A stretch of DNA of 64,000 nt from Flavobacterium sp. (GTDB lineage Bacteria > Bacteroidota > Bacteroidia > Flavobacteriales > Flavobacteriaceae), in NCBI GenBank assembly GCA_017984035.1, contig JAGOAF010000002.1, positions 7,940 through 71,939 on the forward strand, read 5' to 3'. A program made the translations under genes and the position numbers. The notes under the pieces are model-generated. The model saw only the letters and a list, made by a program, of their open reading frames with translations. It made no database searches and had not been told where the DNA came from. Below, piece by piece: positions 37,592-48,578 of this stretch; the first letter of the stretch is position 1, and every line of letters begins with the position of its first letter.

Positions 37592-39583
37592 TTATGTAGC
37601 TTGTTCTTGTAATTTTTTGATTTCGTCACGCAATTTCGCCGCTTGCATAAAGTCCAATTCTTTAGCTGCTTTTTCCATTGATTTGCGCTTTTCGCGAATT
37701 AATTTATCAATTTCAGTTTTGGATAAATATGCTGTTTCAGCTTCAGCGGCCACATTCAAAGTATGTCCCAATTCGTATTCGACTAAAGGATTTTTAGTAA
37801 AAGCCGAATCTATTTTTTTGTTCAAAGCCTGCGGAACTTGATTGTTTTCCAAGTTGAAATTTATCTGTTTTGTTCTTCGGTAATTGGTTTCGTCAATTGT
37901 CTTTTGCATGCTATCCGTGATTTTATCCGCATACATGATGGCTTTTCCGTTAAGGTTACGTGCCGCACGTCCAATGGTTTGGGTTAACGAACGATGACTT
38001 CGCAAAAAACCTTCTTTATCAGCATCCAAAATGGCAACCAGAGATACTTCAGGCAAGTCCAATCCTTCACGCAATAAGTTGACGCCAATCAAAACATCAA
38101 AGAGCCCTTTACGCAAATCTTGCATGATTTCAATGCGTTCCAGCGTGTCAACATCAGAATGAATATAGCGACAACGAATGGATACTTTGGTCAAATATTT
38201 GGCTAGTTCTTCTGCCATTCTTTTCGTCAATGTTGTTACCAATACACGTTCGTCTAATTCACAACGTTGTTGAATTTCTTCAATTAAATCGTCGATCTGA
38301 TTCAAACTTGGTCGCACTTCAATAATGGGATCCAATAGACCTGTTGGTCGAATCACTTGTTCAACAACAACTCCATCTGTTTTTTGCAATTCATAGTCGG
38401 CTGGTGTTGCCGATACATAAATCACTTGATTTTGCATTGCTTCAAATTCTTCAAATTTTAACGGACGGTTGTCCATAGCAGCAGGTAATCGGAAACCGTA
38501 TTCCACTAAGTTTTCTTTTCGACTTCGGTCACCGCCATACATAGCATGCACTTGCGACAAGGTAACATGACTTTCATCTACAACCATTAAAAAGTCTTTT
38601 GGAAAATAATCCAATAAGCAGAACGGTCGTGTTCCGGCTTCTCTACCGTCAAGGTAACGAGAATAATTTTCGATACCTGAGCAATAGCCTAATTCCCGAA
38701 TCATTTCCAAATCAAAATTGGTTCGTTCTTCAAGACGTTTGGCCTCTAAATGCTTGCCAATTTCTTTAAAATAATCAACTTGTTTGACCAAGTCTTGTTG
38801 GATTTCCCAAATGGCATTTTGCAACACATCAGGAGAGGTTACAAACATGTTAGCGGGATATATCGTAAGCTGTTTAAACTTCTCTAAAACTTGGGCATTT
38901 TTAACATCAAAACTTTCGATCTCTTCGATTTCATCGCCAAAGAAATGAATACGAAAGGCTTCATCAGCATAACTTGGATATACTTCCACTGTATCGCCTT
39001 TTATTCGGAAGGTTCCAGGAGTAAAATCAGCTTCGGTGCGAGCGTATAAACTTTGTACTAAACTGTGCAGTAATTTGGTTCTAGATATTTGTTGATCGCG
39101 TTCTAAAGCAATCACGTTTTTTTGAAATTCCACGGGATTTCCAATTCCATACAAGCACGAAACTGAAGCCACCACCAAAATATCTCTTCGACCGGAAAGT
39201 AGGGAAGAGGTAGTGCTTAAACGCATTTTTTCAAGCTCTTCATTGATAGACAAATCTTTTTCAATAAAAACGCCTGTAACTGGCATAAAAGCTTCAGGTT
39301 GGTAGTAATCGTAGTAGGAAACAAAATATTCTACCGCGTTGTTGGGAAAAAACTGTTTGAATTCTGAATACAATTGTGCCGCCAAAGTTTTATTGTGTGC
39401 CAAAACCAAAGTAGGTCGTTGTACTTCCTGAATGACATTGGCCACCGTAAAAGTTTTACCGGAACCCGTTACTCCTAATAAAGTTTGAAATTGTTCACCT
39501 TCAGTAATTCCACGAGCTAATTTTTCAATAGCTTGCGGTTGGTCGCCTTTGGGTTGGTAATCAGATACTACTTGGAAATTCAT
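37592..39583 (-). CDS. uvrB: UvrABC excision nuclease subunit B
   Basis: 663 residues from the ATG at 39583; nine upstream in-frame codons were dropped because they cover the promoter-like box. DEAD/H-type helicase domains with Walker A GVTGSGKT (37-44), beta-hairpin region YYDYYQPEAF, helicase motifs VDESHVT and QTIGRAARN, and a C-terminal UVR domain (KEKRKSMEKAA-type, last 35 residues) for UvrC contact. It verifies damage in nucleotide excision repair. Followed after 11 nt by the epimerase gene. Confidence 0.97.
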   Translation of the reverse strand: MNFQVVSDYQPKGDQPQAIEKLARGITEGEQFQTLLGVTGSGKTFTVANVIQEVQRPTLVLAHNKTLAAQLYSEFKQFFPNNAVEYFVSYYDYYQPEAFMPVTGVFIEKDLSINEELEKMRLSTTSSLLSGRRDILVVASVSCLYGIGNPVEFQKNVIALERDQQISRTKLLHSLVQSLYARTEADFTPGTFRIKGDTVEVYPSYADEAFRIHFFGDEIEEIESFDVKNAQVLEKFKQLTIYPANMFVTSPDVLQNAIWEIQQDLVKQVDYFKEIGKHLEAKRLEERTNFDLEMIRELGYCSGIENYSRYLDGREAGTRPFCLLDYFPKDFLMVVDESHVTLSQVHAMYGGDRSRKENLVEYGFRLPAAMDNRPLKFEEFEAMQNQVIYVSATPADYELQKTDGVVVEQVIRPTGLLDPIIEVRPSLNQIDDLIEEIQQRCELDERVLVTTLTKRMAEELAKYLTKVSIRCRYIHSDVDTLERIEIMQDLRKGLFDVLIGVNLLREGLDLPEVSLVAILDADKEGFLRSHRSLTQTIGRAARNLNGKAIMYADKITDSMQKTIDETNYRRTKQINFNLENNQVPQALNKKIDSAFTKNPLVEYELGHTLNVAAEAETAYLSKTEIDKLIREKRKSMEKAAKELDFMQAAKLRDEIKKLQEQAT

Positions 39584-39663
39584 TTGGTAAAGATACTTAA
39601 TTCTAATCAAGACTCAAAAGCGGTGAAGCAGTCTATATCGTTGCTAATGAAGTGATTTTAAAT

Positions 39664-40617
39664 CTAGAATTGCCAACTGTTTTGTTGTTCTGAATTCATA
39701 AAAGTCCAAGCTACAAAACGACTTGTTTTTTGGCCTTGAGCCATATTAACTGTTTTTATTTCGGCAACATTTACTTTACTTAAGGTTTTGTATATAGCTG
39801 TAAGATTTTCTTTTTTGGAAACCAATGTGGTAAACCACAAACAGTTCAATGGGTATTTTGCACTTTCGTAAATCATTTGTGTGATGAAACGTACTTCACC
39901 ACCTTCACACCATAATTCGGTATTTTGGCCACCAAAATTAAGTACTGCTGCTTTGGTTTTTTGTTGCCTTAAATTAGATACTTTTCGAAGGGTTCCTTTG
40001 TTGGCCTCTTCTTGCGATTTATGGAAGGGCGGATTACAAATGGTAAAAGCAAATCGATCTTCGGGCGTGATGATGTTTTTGAAAATGAATCTTGGTTCAG
40101 TTTGTAATTGCAAACTAATCACATCAATTAATTGGGGATTATTTTGAATGATTTTTTTGCAGTTTTGAATGGCATTTTCGTCAATATCGGTTCCCACGAA
40201 ACTCCAGTTGTAGGTGCTATTTCCAATTATTGGATAAATACAATTGGCACCAATTCCAATATCCAAACCTTGAACGGTATTCCCCTGCGGAATGCTCCCT
40301 TTATTACTTGAAGCTAACAAATCAGCAATGTAGTGAATGTAATCAGCGCGACCTGGAATAGGAGGGCAGAGGTAGTTTTTGGGAATATCCCAATTTTGAA
40401 TTCCAAAATGGAATGCTAATAATACCTTGTTTAAGGTTTTTACTGCTTCGGGATTTGAAAAATCAATAGTTTGAACGTTGTGATTATTACTAAAAACAAA
40501 CGATTTGAGTTCAGCACAAGAATGCATTAATTGGTCAAAATGATAACCTGAATTATCACGATTTCGAGGGTGTAAATTTGGTTTTTGTGGACTAATTTCT
40601 CCGTGTTCTTTCTTCAT
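39664..40617 (-). CDS. rlmF: 23S rRNA (adenine-1618-N6)-methyltransferase
   Basis: 317 residues. The class I methyltransferase core carries GLDIGIGANCIYP (SAM motif I) and the N6-adenine catalytic motif TICNPPFHKS at Asn195. The opening PRNRDNSGYHFDQL and later RGxxD-like substrate region match RlmF/METTL16. It methylates A1618 of 23S rRNA before 50S assembly. Length agrees with E. coli RlmF (308). Confidence 0.93.
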   Translation of the reverse strand: MKKEHGEISPQKPNLHPRNRDNSGYHFDQLMHSCAELKSFVFSNNHNVQTIDFSNPEAVKTLNKVLLAFHFGIQNWDIPKNYLCPPIPGRADYIHYIADLLASSNKGSIPQGNTVQGLDIGIGANCIYPIIGNSTYNWSFVGTDIDENAIQNCKKIIQNNPQLIDVISLQLQTEPRFIFKNIITPEDRFAFTICNPPFHKSQEEANKGTLRKVSNLRQQKTKAAVLNFGGQNTELWCEGGEVRFITQMIYESAKYPLNCLWFTTLVSKKENLTAIYKTLSKVNVAEIKTVNMAQGQKTSRFVAWTFMNSEQQNSWQF

Positions 40618-40653
40618 TTCGTTGTAAAGATAGGTAATCTGTTTTGGAAAGTT

Positions 40654-41316
40654 TTAATCAAAACATTCCATAAGGAGTAAATCTCCTTCTTCATGTTCGA
40701 TGGTTACAATGCCATCTTGTGTTACATGATTACTGCTCCCTGTTCGATAACCAATAGTTAGGGAATCATTTTGTAGGGGATAAAATAAATTTGAAGAGTG
40801 AATTCCAGATACATGGCCAATCGGAATTAAAGAGATTGGGGTATTGGCAGGATACCATTTTTCGAATTTTTTGGGTAATAAAAATACTTTCGAATGATCA
40901 TCTAAAATTACAATTTTTAAACGATCGCGATAGCGTGTGATGTTGGTAATATTGGTAATAGTATGATCGGCTCGTTTTCCTGTTGCCCAAACTACATTAA
41001 CAGCCGGAATATTGCGTTCAATTAAATAATCAAATGCTTTCTCTAAATCTGTTTTGTTTTGATCAGGTGTATGAATAATCTCAATAGGGAATTGTGTTGT
41101 TTGGTATTTTTCAGGGTCAAAATCAGCATCAAAATCACCTAATAATACATCTACTTTTACATCCAATTCCATCACACGTTCCATAGCAGAATCTAATACA
41201 ACTACCAGCGGTGACCATTCTAATAACTGCCCTAATAATTCAGGTTGGCAAACCGCACCATTGGCTATAATTAAAGCGGGTTCTTGATCGTCTCTAACGA
41301 TATGATGTGAAGACAT
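40654..41316 (-). CDS. Thiamine diphosphokinase
   Basis: 220 residues. N-terminal Rossmann-like catalytic domain with LLGDFDAD (usual GDFDS), the thiamine-kinase motif PDQNKTDLEKA, and ATGKRADHTITN; the C-terminal beta-sandwich binds thiamine. It converts thiamine plus ATP to thiamine diphosphate. It follows the DUF4249 gene by 32 nt and precedes rlmF by 36 nt, so it could be read with the TonB receptor operon. The Ser in GDFDS is replaced by Ala, a small deviation. Confidence 0.9.
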   Translation of the reverse strand: MSSHHIVRDDQEPALIIANGAVCQPELLGQLLEWSPLVVVLDSAMERVMELDVKVDVLLGDFDADFDPEKYQTTQFPIEIIHTPDQNKTDLEKAFDYLIERNIPAVNVVWATGKRADHTITNITNITRYRDRLKIVILDDHSKVFLLPKKFEKWYPANTPISLIPIGHVSGIHSSNLFYPLQNDSLTIGYRTGSSNHVTQDGIVTIEHEEGDLLLMECFD

Positions 41317-41348
41317 TTTCTACTATATTTAATTTACAAATCGCTAAT

Positions 41349-42170
41349 TTATTTTACGATATAATTCACCGTGTCATATTCACTTAATGAAAAATAACCC
41401 AATGGAAAATTTTCTTCTTGAGTGGTGTTTATAATGTTTCCTTTCACGGTTGCTGGGGGTGATTGAAAGGGTCCACCGCCACCATTACCTGCGATGCTTA
41501 CTAAAACTGACATATAATTAAAATAGGTTTTAGAAATCCCGTAATGATTGATTTCAATTTTATCACCAGATTTAATTTTGTCATTCTGTGAAATACTAAA
41601 AAATTCATTGCCATTAAAGTATACATCTTCATCTGTGTAAAAATTAGATGTTACTTGGGAAGAGTAGGTATACCGGTAGAGGTAATAATTTTTTTTAGCA
41701 GCAGGGTCGATAAAATGGGCTTTAAGTTCTATGCTTTTTCCGTCAAACCCACCATTATTGTTTTGTTCTACTTTCAGTATTTTAGCAACAGGTTGCATTA
41801 TTTCTTGTGCAGTATAGGTGTTTCCTTTGTATTGAATGGACAATCGATAGGTTTCACCAATTACGGGATTAAAATTAGCACATTTATATTCTCCTGTATT
41901 GGGTACTTCTATAAAATTAAAATTTTGATTAGCACTATTTTGCACGATAACTATTGCACCGTTTGCACTATTTTCAGTAGCACTATAAAAGTCAGTTGTG
42001 GTGCTTAGTTTTATTTTTTGAGTAGTTCCAAGACTACCTTTTTTCCATGTCAATGCAGCTTCAATGACTAATTTTGGGGGAGCAGTATCTAATTGTAATG
42101 GAATCACTTCTTCACAACTAAAAAACGAAAAACAACTCAGTATAATTGCTGATAAATATAGTTTTCTCAT
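41349..42170 (-). CDS. DUF4249 family lipoprotein
   Basis: 273 residues. Lipoprotein signal with lipobox FFS-C (Cys19), then EEVIPLQL and a beta-rich chain of Ig-like character (LVIEAALTWKKG, TYRLSIQYKGN). DUF4249 proteins in Bacteroidota regularly follow a TonB-dependent receptor gene, here by 5 nt, and are thought to sit on the outer membrane as an accessory lipoprotein; the ligand is unknown. Confidence 0.87.
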   Translation of the reverse strand: MRKLYLSAIILSCFSFFSCEEVIPLQLDTAPPKLVIEAALTWKKGSLGTTQKIKLSTTTDFYSATENSANGAIVIVQNSANQNFNFIEVPNTGEYKCANFNPVIGETYRLSIQYKGNTYTAQEIMQPVAKILKVEQNNNGGFDGKSIELKAHFIDPAAKKNYYLYRYTYSSQVTSNFYTDEDVYFNGNEFFSISQNDKIKSGDKIEINHYGISKTYFNYMSVLVSIAGNGGGGPFQSPPATVKGNIINTTQEENFPLGYFSLSEYDTVNYIVK

Positions 42171-42175
42171 GATAT

Positions 42176-44572
42176 TTAATATTTAAAATTATAACTAACG
42201 GCTGGAACCATTCCGAAAATAGATGTTTTCACTGCTTCATTATTTCCAGTATCACTATTTTGTCTAAAGTTAATGGCAGCAGCATTTTTCCGATTATACA
42301 AATTGTAAATACTAAATACCCATTCTCCTTTCCAGTTTCGGTTATTATTTTTTCTTGGGGTCAAAGTTGCCGATATGTCCAAATGATGGTAAGTGGGCAA
42401 ACGATTTTCATTTCGTAATCCATAACTTGGAATTGTAATTCCAAGATATTGGTATTGTCCGTTTGGATAGGTAACTGGCTGGCCAGATTGTAAAGCGAAA
42501 TTAGCGCCAAAGGACCATTTTTCATTTAATAAATACGAACTGGTTACGGCTAAATTGTGCAATTTATCATAGGCCGAATTGTACCATTGACCATTATTAA
42601 TTCCTGTTTCAATAATTGTTCTCCCTGGAGTTTGTTGTTCAGAGCGTGATAATGTATAGGAAATCCAACCGTTGAGACGGCCTTCATTTTTTTTCAACAT
42701 GACTTCTAATCCATATGATCTCATTTGTCCATTTAAAATAACTTGTTCCAAAGCATTATTGGCAATCAAGTCGGCTCCATCAATATAATCAATTCGGTTT
42801 TGTACTTTTTTATAATACGTTTCTACCTCTAATGAATACAAATCATTTTTAAAATTTGTGAAATACCCTAATGCCACCTGATCCGCTATTTGGGGTTTAA
42901 TGAATGCATCACTGGGTGTCCAAACATCCAGAGGAGTTGGAGAAGAAGTATTGGAGACCAATTGAAGGTATTGAACCATTCGATTGTAACTCGCTTTTAT
43001 GGATTGTTTGTCATTCAATTGGTAGACGGCAGAAAAACGGGGTTCTAAATAGTTGTAGCTTTTCATTACCTCATTTTTATCAAATGTGGTTTTGCCAATT
43101 GGGCTTGCTTTCTCATAAATCTGAAGCTCTGGATTAAATACAACCGGATTATTATTTGCGTAGACATTTAAATCGGATTGTCCTAAACGGTAAAACAAAC
43201 TATAACGCAATCCATACGAAATTGAAAATTCTGAGCTAAGTTCTTGATCGGCATTGATATATATAGCGGGTTCAAAAGCATACTTTTTATCCAATTGCGA
43301 AAAGTTAATTCCCGAGTTGCTATCGGATGGTTTTATGATGCCAGGATTGAAATCATAATAAATAGCATTGAGTCCATAATTGAGTTTAAAACGATCCGAA
43401 ATATAGTTTTTGAAATCGTATTTAATATTGTAATTCTTTATACCCGAATCCCATTTGAACCCAACAAAATCAAGATCTAGTCCGTAATAATAATCGGAAT
43501 AAATTAAAGATAGATTGGAAAAAAGTTTGTTAGAAAACAGATGATTCCATCTTAGATTTAGTGTGGAGTTTCCATAAATATTAGTAAAACTATTGGCTAA
43601 GCTAAAAACATCTCGGCCAAAGTATCCAGACAAAAACAAATTATTATTAGGGTTGATTTTATAACTAAGTTTGGTGTTTAAATCATAGAAATAAGCGGTA
43701 TTATCTTTTTGATCTTCAGAAAATTTTAGAAATAAATGCGCATAAGAACTTCGACCTCCAATTAAAAAGGAACCCTTATCTTTTACCAAAGGGCCTTCAA
43801 GTAATAACCGACTTGAAATTAATCCAATTCCTCCATTGGTACTGAATTTTTTGCTATTACCATCTTTTTGATAAATATCTAAAACAGAAGCAGCCCTACC
43901 ACCAAAACGGGCTGGAATACCTCCTTTGTATAATTTTAAATCTTTTATGGCATCGGGGTTAAAAACAGAGAAAAATCCAAATACGTGTGACGAATTAAAA
44001 ATAGTGGCTTCGTCTAGAAGTATTAAGTTTTGATCGGCACCACCGCCGCGAACATTGAATCCAGAAGCACCTTCGCCAGCATTTGTTACACCAGGAAGTA
44101 ATAAGATTGATTTTAGCACATCAACTTCTCCAAGTACAACAGGCATTCTTTTTATCGCCGAAATTGAAAGTTTATTGACACTCATTTCGGGTTTTCGAAT
44201 ATCTGTTATTGATTTGTTATCTTTAATAATAACTTCCTTCAGCGTGGTTTCTGTTGTGAAAAGTTTGAAGTTTGTTTTAGTATTCTGTTCTAATACTATT
44301 TTCTCTTCAAGTGAGGTATACCCCATATAGCTAATTTGAATAGTGTAGGAGCCTTTTGGAATAGTAATGGAGTAAAAACCATATTCATTAGTAGTTATTC
44401 CTGTTTTTAATTCAGGTATAAATAAATTGACACCAATTAATGTTTCATTGCTATTGCTGTCGCTAATAGTTCCACTTAAAGTAAATTTTTCCTGAGCAGT
44501 TGCGGTAAAGCAACAAAAAAAGAGGCAAAGGAGTAGGCTAATTTTTTTTGAAATCATAATTTGATTTTTCAT
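42176..44572 (-). CDS. TonB-dependent receptor with N-terminal carboxypeptidase-regulatory-like domain
   Basis: 798 residues from the ATG at 44572. Signal peptide (cleavage near TATAQ), a CarboxypepD_reg-like beta-sandwich (about 30-110: GTISDSNSNETLIGVNLF), the plug domain (about 125-235, with VRGGGADQNLILLDEA) and a 22-strand-type barrel ending in VSYNFKY, whose terminal aromatic is an outer-membrane insertion signal. It moves a ligand through the outer membrane using TonB energy; ligand unknown. Partner lipoprotein DUF4249 follows after 5 nt, then thiamine kinase. No TPP riboswitch was found in its leader. Confidence 0.93.
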   Translation of the reverse strand: MKNQIMISKKISLLLCLFFCCFTATAQEKFTLSGTISDSNSNETLIGVNLFIPELKTGITTNEYGFYSITIPKGSYTIQISYMGYTSLEEKIVLEQNTKTNFKLFTTETTLKEVIIKDNKSITDIRKPEMSVNKLSISAIKRMPVVLGEVDVLKSILLLPGVTNAGEGASGFNVRGGGADQNLILLDEATIFNSSHVFGFFSVFNPDAIKDLKLYKGGIPARFGGRAASVLDIYQKDGNSKKFSTNGGIGLISSRLLLEGPLVKDKGSFLIGGRSSYAHLFLKFSEDQKDNTAYFYDLNTKLSYKINPNNNLFLSGYFGRDVFSLANSFTNIYGNSTLNLRWNHLFSNKLFSNLSLIYSDYYYGLDLDFVGFKWDSGIKNYNIKYDFKNYISDRFKLNYGLNAIYYDFNPGIIKPSDSNSGINFSQLDKKYAFEPAIYINADQELSSEFSISYGLRYSLFYRLGQSDLNVYANNNPVVFNPELQIYEKASPIGKTTFDKNEVMKSYNYLEPRFSAVYQLNDKQSIKASYNRMVQYLQLVSNTSSPTPLDVWTPSDAFIKPQIADQVALGYFTNFKNDLYSLEVETYYKKVQNRIDYIDGADLIANNALEQVILNGQMRSYGLEVMLKKNEGRLNGWISYTLSRSEQQTPGRTIIETGINNGQWYNSAYDKLHNLAVTSSYLLNEKWSFGANFALQSGQPVTYPNGQYQYLGITIPSYGLRNENRLPTYHHLDISATLTPRKNNNRNWKGEWVFSIYNLYNRKNAAAINFRQNSDTGNNEAVKTSIFGMVPAVSYNFKY

Positions 44573-44631
44573 TTGAATCCGATACAAATTTCATTAAAAG
44601 TTATTACAAATAATGAAATGAAACGTTAAAA

Positions 44632-44665
44632 TAAAAAAAGGCAACTGAATTAGTTGCCTTTTTAA
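44632..44665 (-). terminator. Terminator of isocitrate dehydrogenase
   Basis: Stem AGGCAACT / AGTTGCCT with loop GAATT, then a T tract on the minus strand (A tract also present on the other side). Confidence 0.85.
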
Positions 44666-44686
44666 AATATTTCATACCAAAAGTAA

Positions 44687-47171
<2,485 letters not shown>

Positions 47172-47525
47172 TTAGAATCTTCTTTTATCTTTAATTTTTG
47201 CTTTTTTACCAGTAAGTTCTCTGAAGTAGAAAATTCTAGCTCTACGTACAGCACCTTTCTTATTGATTTCGATTTTTTGCAAAGCTGGTAAGTTAACTGG
47301 GAAGATACGCTCAACTCCAATTGCTCCAGACATTTTACGAATAGTAAAAGTTTCTGTGTTTCCAGAACCTCTTCTTTGAATTACTACTCCTTTAAAAAAC
47401 TGAGTTCTAGTTTTTTCACCCTCTTTAATTTCGTAGAAAACTGTAATTGTGTCTCCAGCTCCGAAATCTGGGAAATCTTTTCTTGTTACAAATTCGTCTT
47501 TAACGAATTTCATTAAATCTGCCAT
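47172..47525 (-). CDS. rplS: 50S ribosomal protein L19
   Basis: 117 residues. The bL19 features are FGAGDTITVFYEIKEG, FKGVVIQRRGSG and the C-terminal KIEINKKGAVRRARIFYFREL. It sits at the 30S-50S interface. It lies 124 nt downstream of trmD, with an intercistronic segment that may carry its own control signals. Confidence 0.97.
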   Translation of the reverse strand: MADLMKFVKDEFVTRKDFPDFGAGDTITVFYEIKEGEKTRTQFFKGVVIQRRGSGNTETFTIRKMSGAIGVERIFPVNLPALQKIEINKKGAVRRARIFYFRELTGKKAKIKDKRRF

Positions 47526-47649
47526 GATAATTTTAATTATGGTTTAATATAGAGCAACATTCACGGTTCTCGCCAGAGGTTGGTCTAATGCGGCTGCGAA
47601 ATTAATTATAAATTTTGAATATTAAAGAAAAAAACAAAAAAATATTACA
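47526..47649 (-). promoter_or_regulatory. rplS 5' leader candidate
   Basis: 124-nt gap between trmD and rplS on the minus strand. Its middle (around 47550-47600) is GC-richer than the surroundings and can fold: CAAC and GTTG form an outer stem, CTC-TGGC-GAG an inner hairpin. L19 leaders exist in Firmicutes; here the identity is not established. Confidence 0.3.
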
Positions 47650-48327
47650 TTAACCTTCTAGTAAGTCGGGGCGACGGTTTTTAGTATGCTCGTAGGCCTT
47701 GTCTTCACGCCATTGATCGATCTTGGCAAAATTACCACTAGTTAAGACTTCGGGTACTTTCCATCCTTTATAATCGGCAGGGCGAGTGTAAATAGGACCG
47801 GATAACAATCCGTCTTGAAAACTGTCGGTTAGGGCAGAGGTTTCATCGCTCAATACACCTGGAATTAATCGGATTAATGCATCTGAAAGTACTAAAGCAC
47901 CTAATTCTCCTCCGCTCAAAACATAATCTCCAATGGAAATTTCTTTGGTAATGAAATGATCGCGCACCCGTTGATCAACTCCTTTATAGTGACCACATAA
48001 AATAATAATGTTGTCATACATGGACATGGTATTCGCCATTTTTTGATTTAGCGTTTCGCCATCGGGTGACATATAGATAATTTCGTCATATTCTCGTTCA
48101 CTTTTTAAGTGTGTTATACAGTCATCTATGGGTTGTACTGTCATGACCATTCCAGCGCCACCGCCAAAAGGATAATCATCAACGCTTTTCTGTTTATTTG
48201 TTGTATAGTCACGTAAATTATGAAAGTGAACTTCTACCAAACCTTTGTCGATAGCACGTTTCATAATAGAAGCTTCAAAAGGGCTTCGTAATAATTCAGG
48301 AAGAACGGTGATAATGTCTATGCGCAT
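47650..48327 (-). CDS. trmD: tRNA (guanine-37-N1)-methyltransferase
   Basis: 225 residues. SPOUT fold with the knot-forming [18 protein letters not shown] and [24 protein letters not shown] at the start. It makes m1G37 next to the anticodon, preventing frameshifts. E. coli TrmD is longer (255), the C-terminal extension being shorter here. rplS lies downstream, as in the classical rpsP-rimM-trmD-rplS cluster, but rpsP and rimM are absent from this locus. Confidence 0.96.
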   Translation of the reverse strand: MRIDIITVLPELLRSPFEASIMKRAIDKGLVEVHFHNLRDYTTNKQKSVDDYPFGGGAGMVMTVQPIDDCITHLKSEREYDEIIYMSPDGETLNQKMANTMSMYDNIIILCGHYKGVDQRVRDHFITKEISIGDYVLSGGELGALVLSDALIRLIPGVLSDETSALTDSFQDGLLSGPIYTRPADYKGWKVPEVLTSGNFAKIDQWREDKAYEHTKNRRPDLLEG

Positions 48328-48350
48328 TTTTATAAAATAGTTGGAACGGT

Positions 48351-48382
48351 CAAAGGTACAAAGTTTAAAGTATTTTTTGCAA
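48351..48382 (-). promoter_or_regulatory. Promoter of trmD
   Basis: Minus strand TTG (48382-48380), 21-nt spacer, TACCTTTG (48358-48351), 23 nt before the start codon. Confidence 0.65.
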
Positions 48383-48408
48383 TGAATATGTGGTGTAAAA
48401 TTAGTCGT

Positions 48409-48515
48409 TGCGTGAGGGATGGAAGCGACATCCTTTTTAATTAGCTATGATTCTCCTAGCTAATTAAAAAGATAAAGCGCACAGCCCGACCGAAGCTAGT
48501 GCGGAGGGCACGCCC
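48409..48515 (+). repeat. Structured, probably dispersed intergenic element
   Basis: About 107 nt with composition unlike its AT-rich surroundings. It begins GCGTGAGGGATGGAAGCG, has a perfect 14-bp stem TTTTTAATTAGCTA / TAGCTAATTAAAAA (48434-48447 and 48457-48470, loop of nine) enclosed by ATC/GAT and GCG/CGC pairs, then a second hairpin with GCCC (48484-48487) pairing GGGC (48506-48509) and CCG pairing CGG, ending ACGCCC. I recall near-identical blocks scattered between genes in Flavobacteriaceae genomes, but only one copy is in this window, so the repeat status is recollection. Confidence 0.6.
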
Positions 48516-48523
48516 AAGAAGTT

Positions 48524-48555
48524 TTTGTCAGTTATATAATATTGTTGTAATTTTG
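48524..48555 (+). promoter_or_regulatory. Promoter of the peptidyl-prolyl isomerase gene
   Basis: TTTG (48524-48527), 20-nt spacer, TAATTTTG (48548-48555). It begins only nine bases after the structured element at 48409-48515. Confidence 0.7.
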
Positions 48556-48578
48556 CGCTTCAATAAAAATCAACAACA

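Noticed and set aside
48409..48515. Reading the structured intergenic element as a rho-independent terminator of trmD or a neighbouring gene
   Set aside because: trmD is transcribed away from it, no gene on the plus strand ends upstream, and the second GC hairpin is not followed by a T run.
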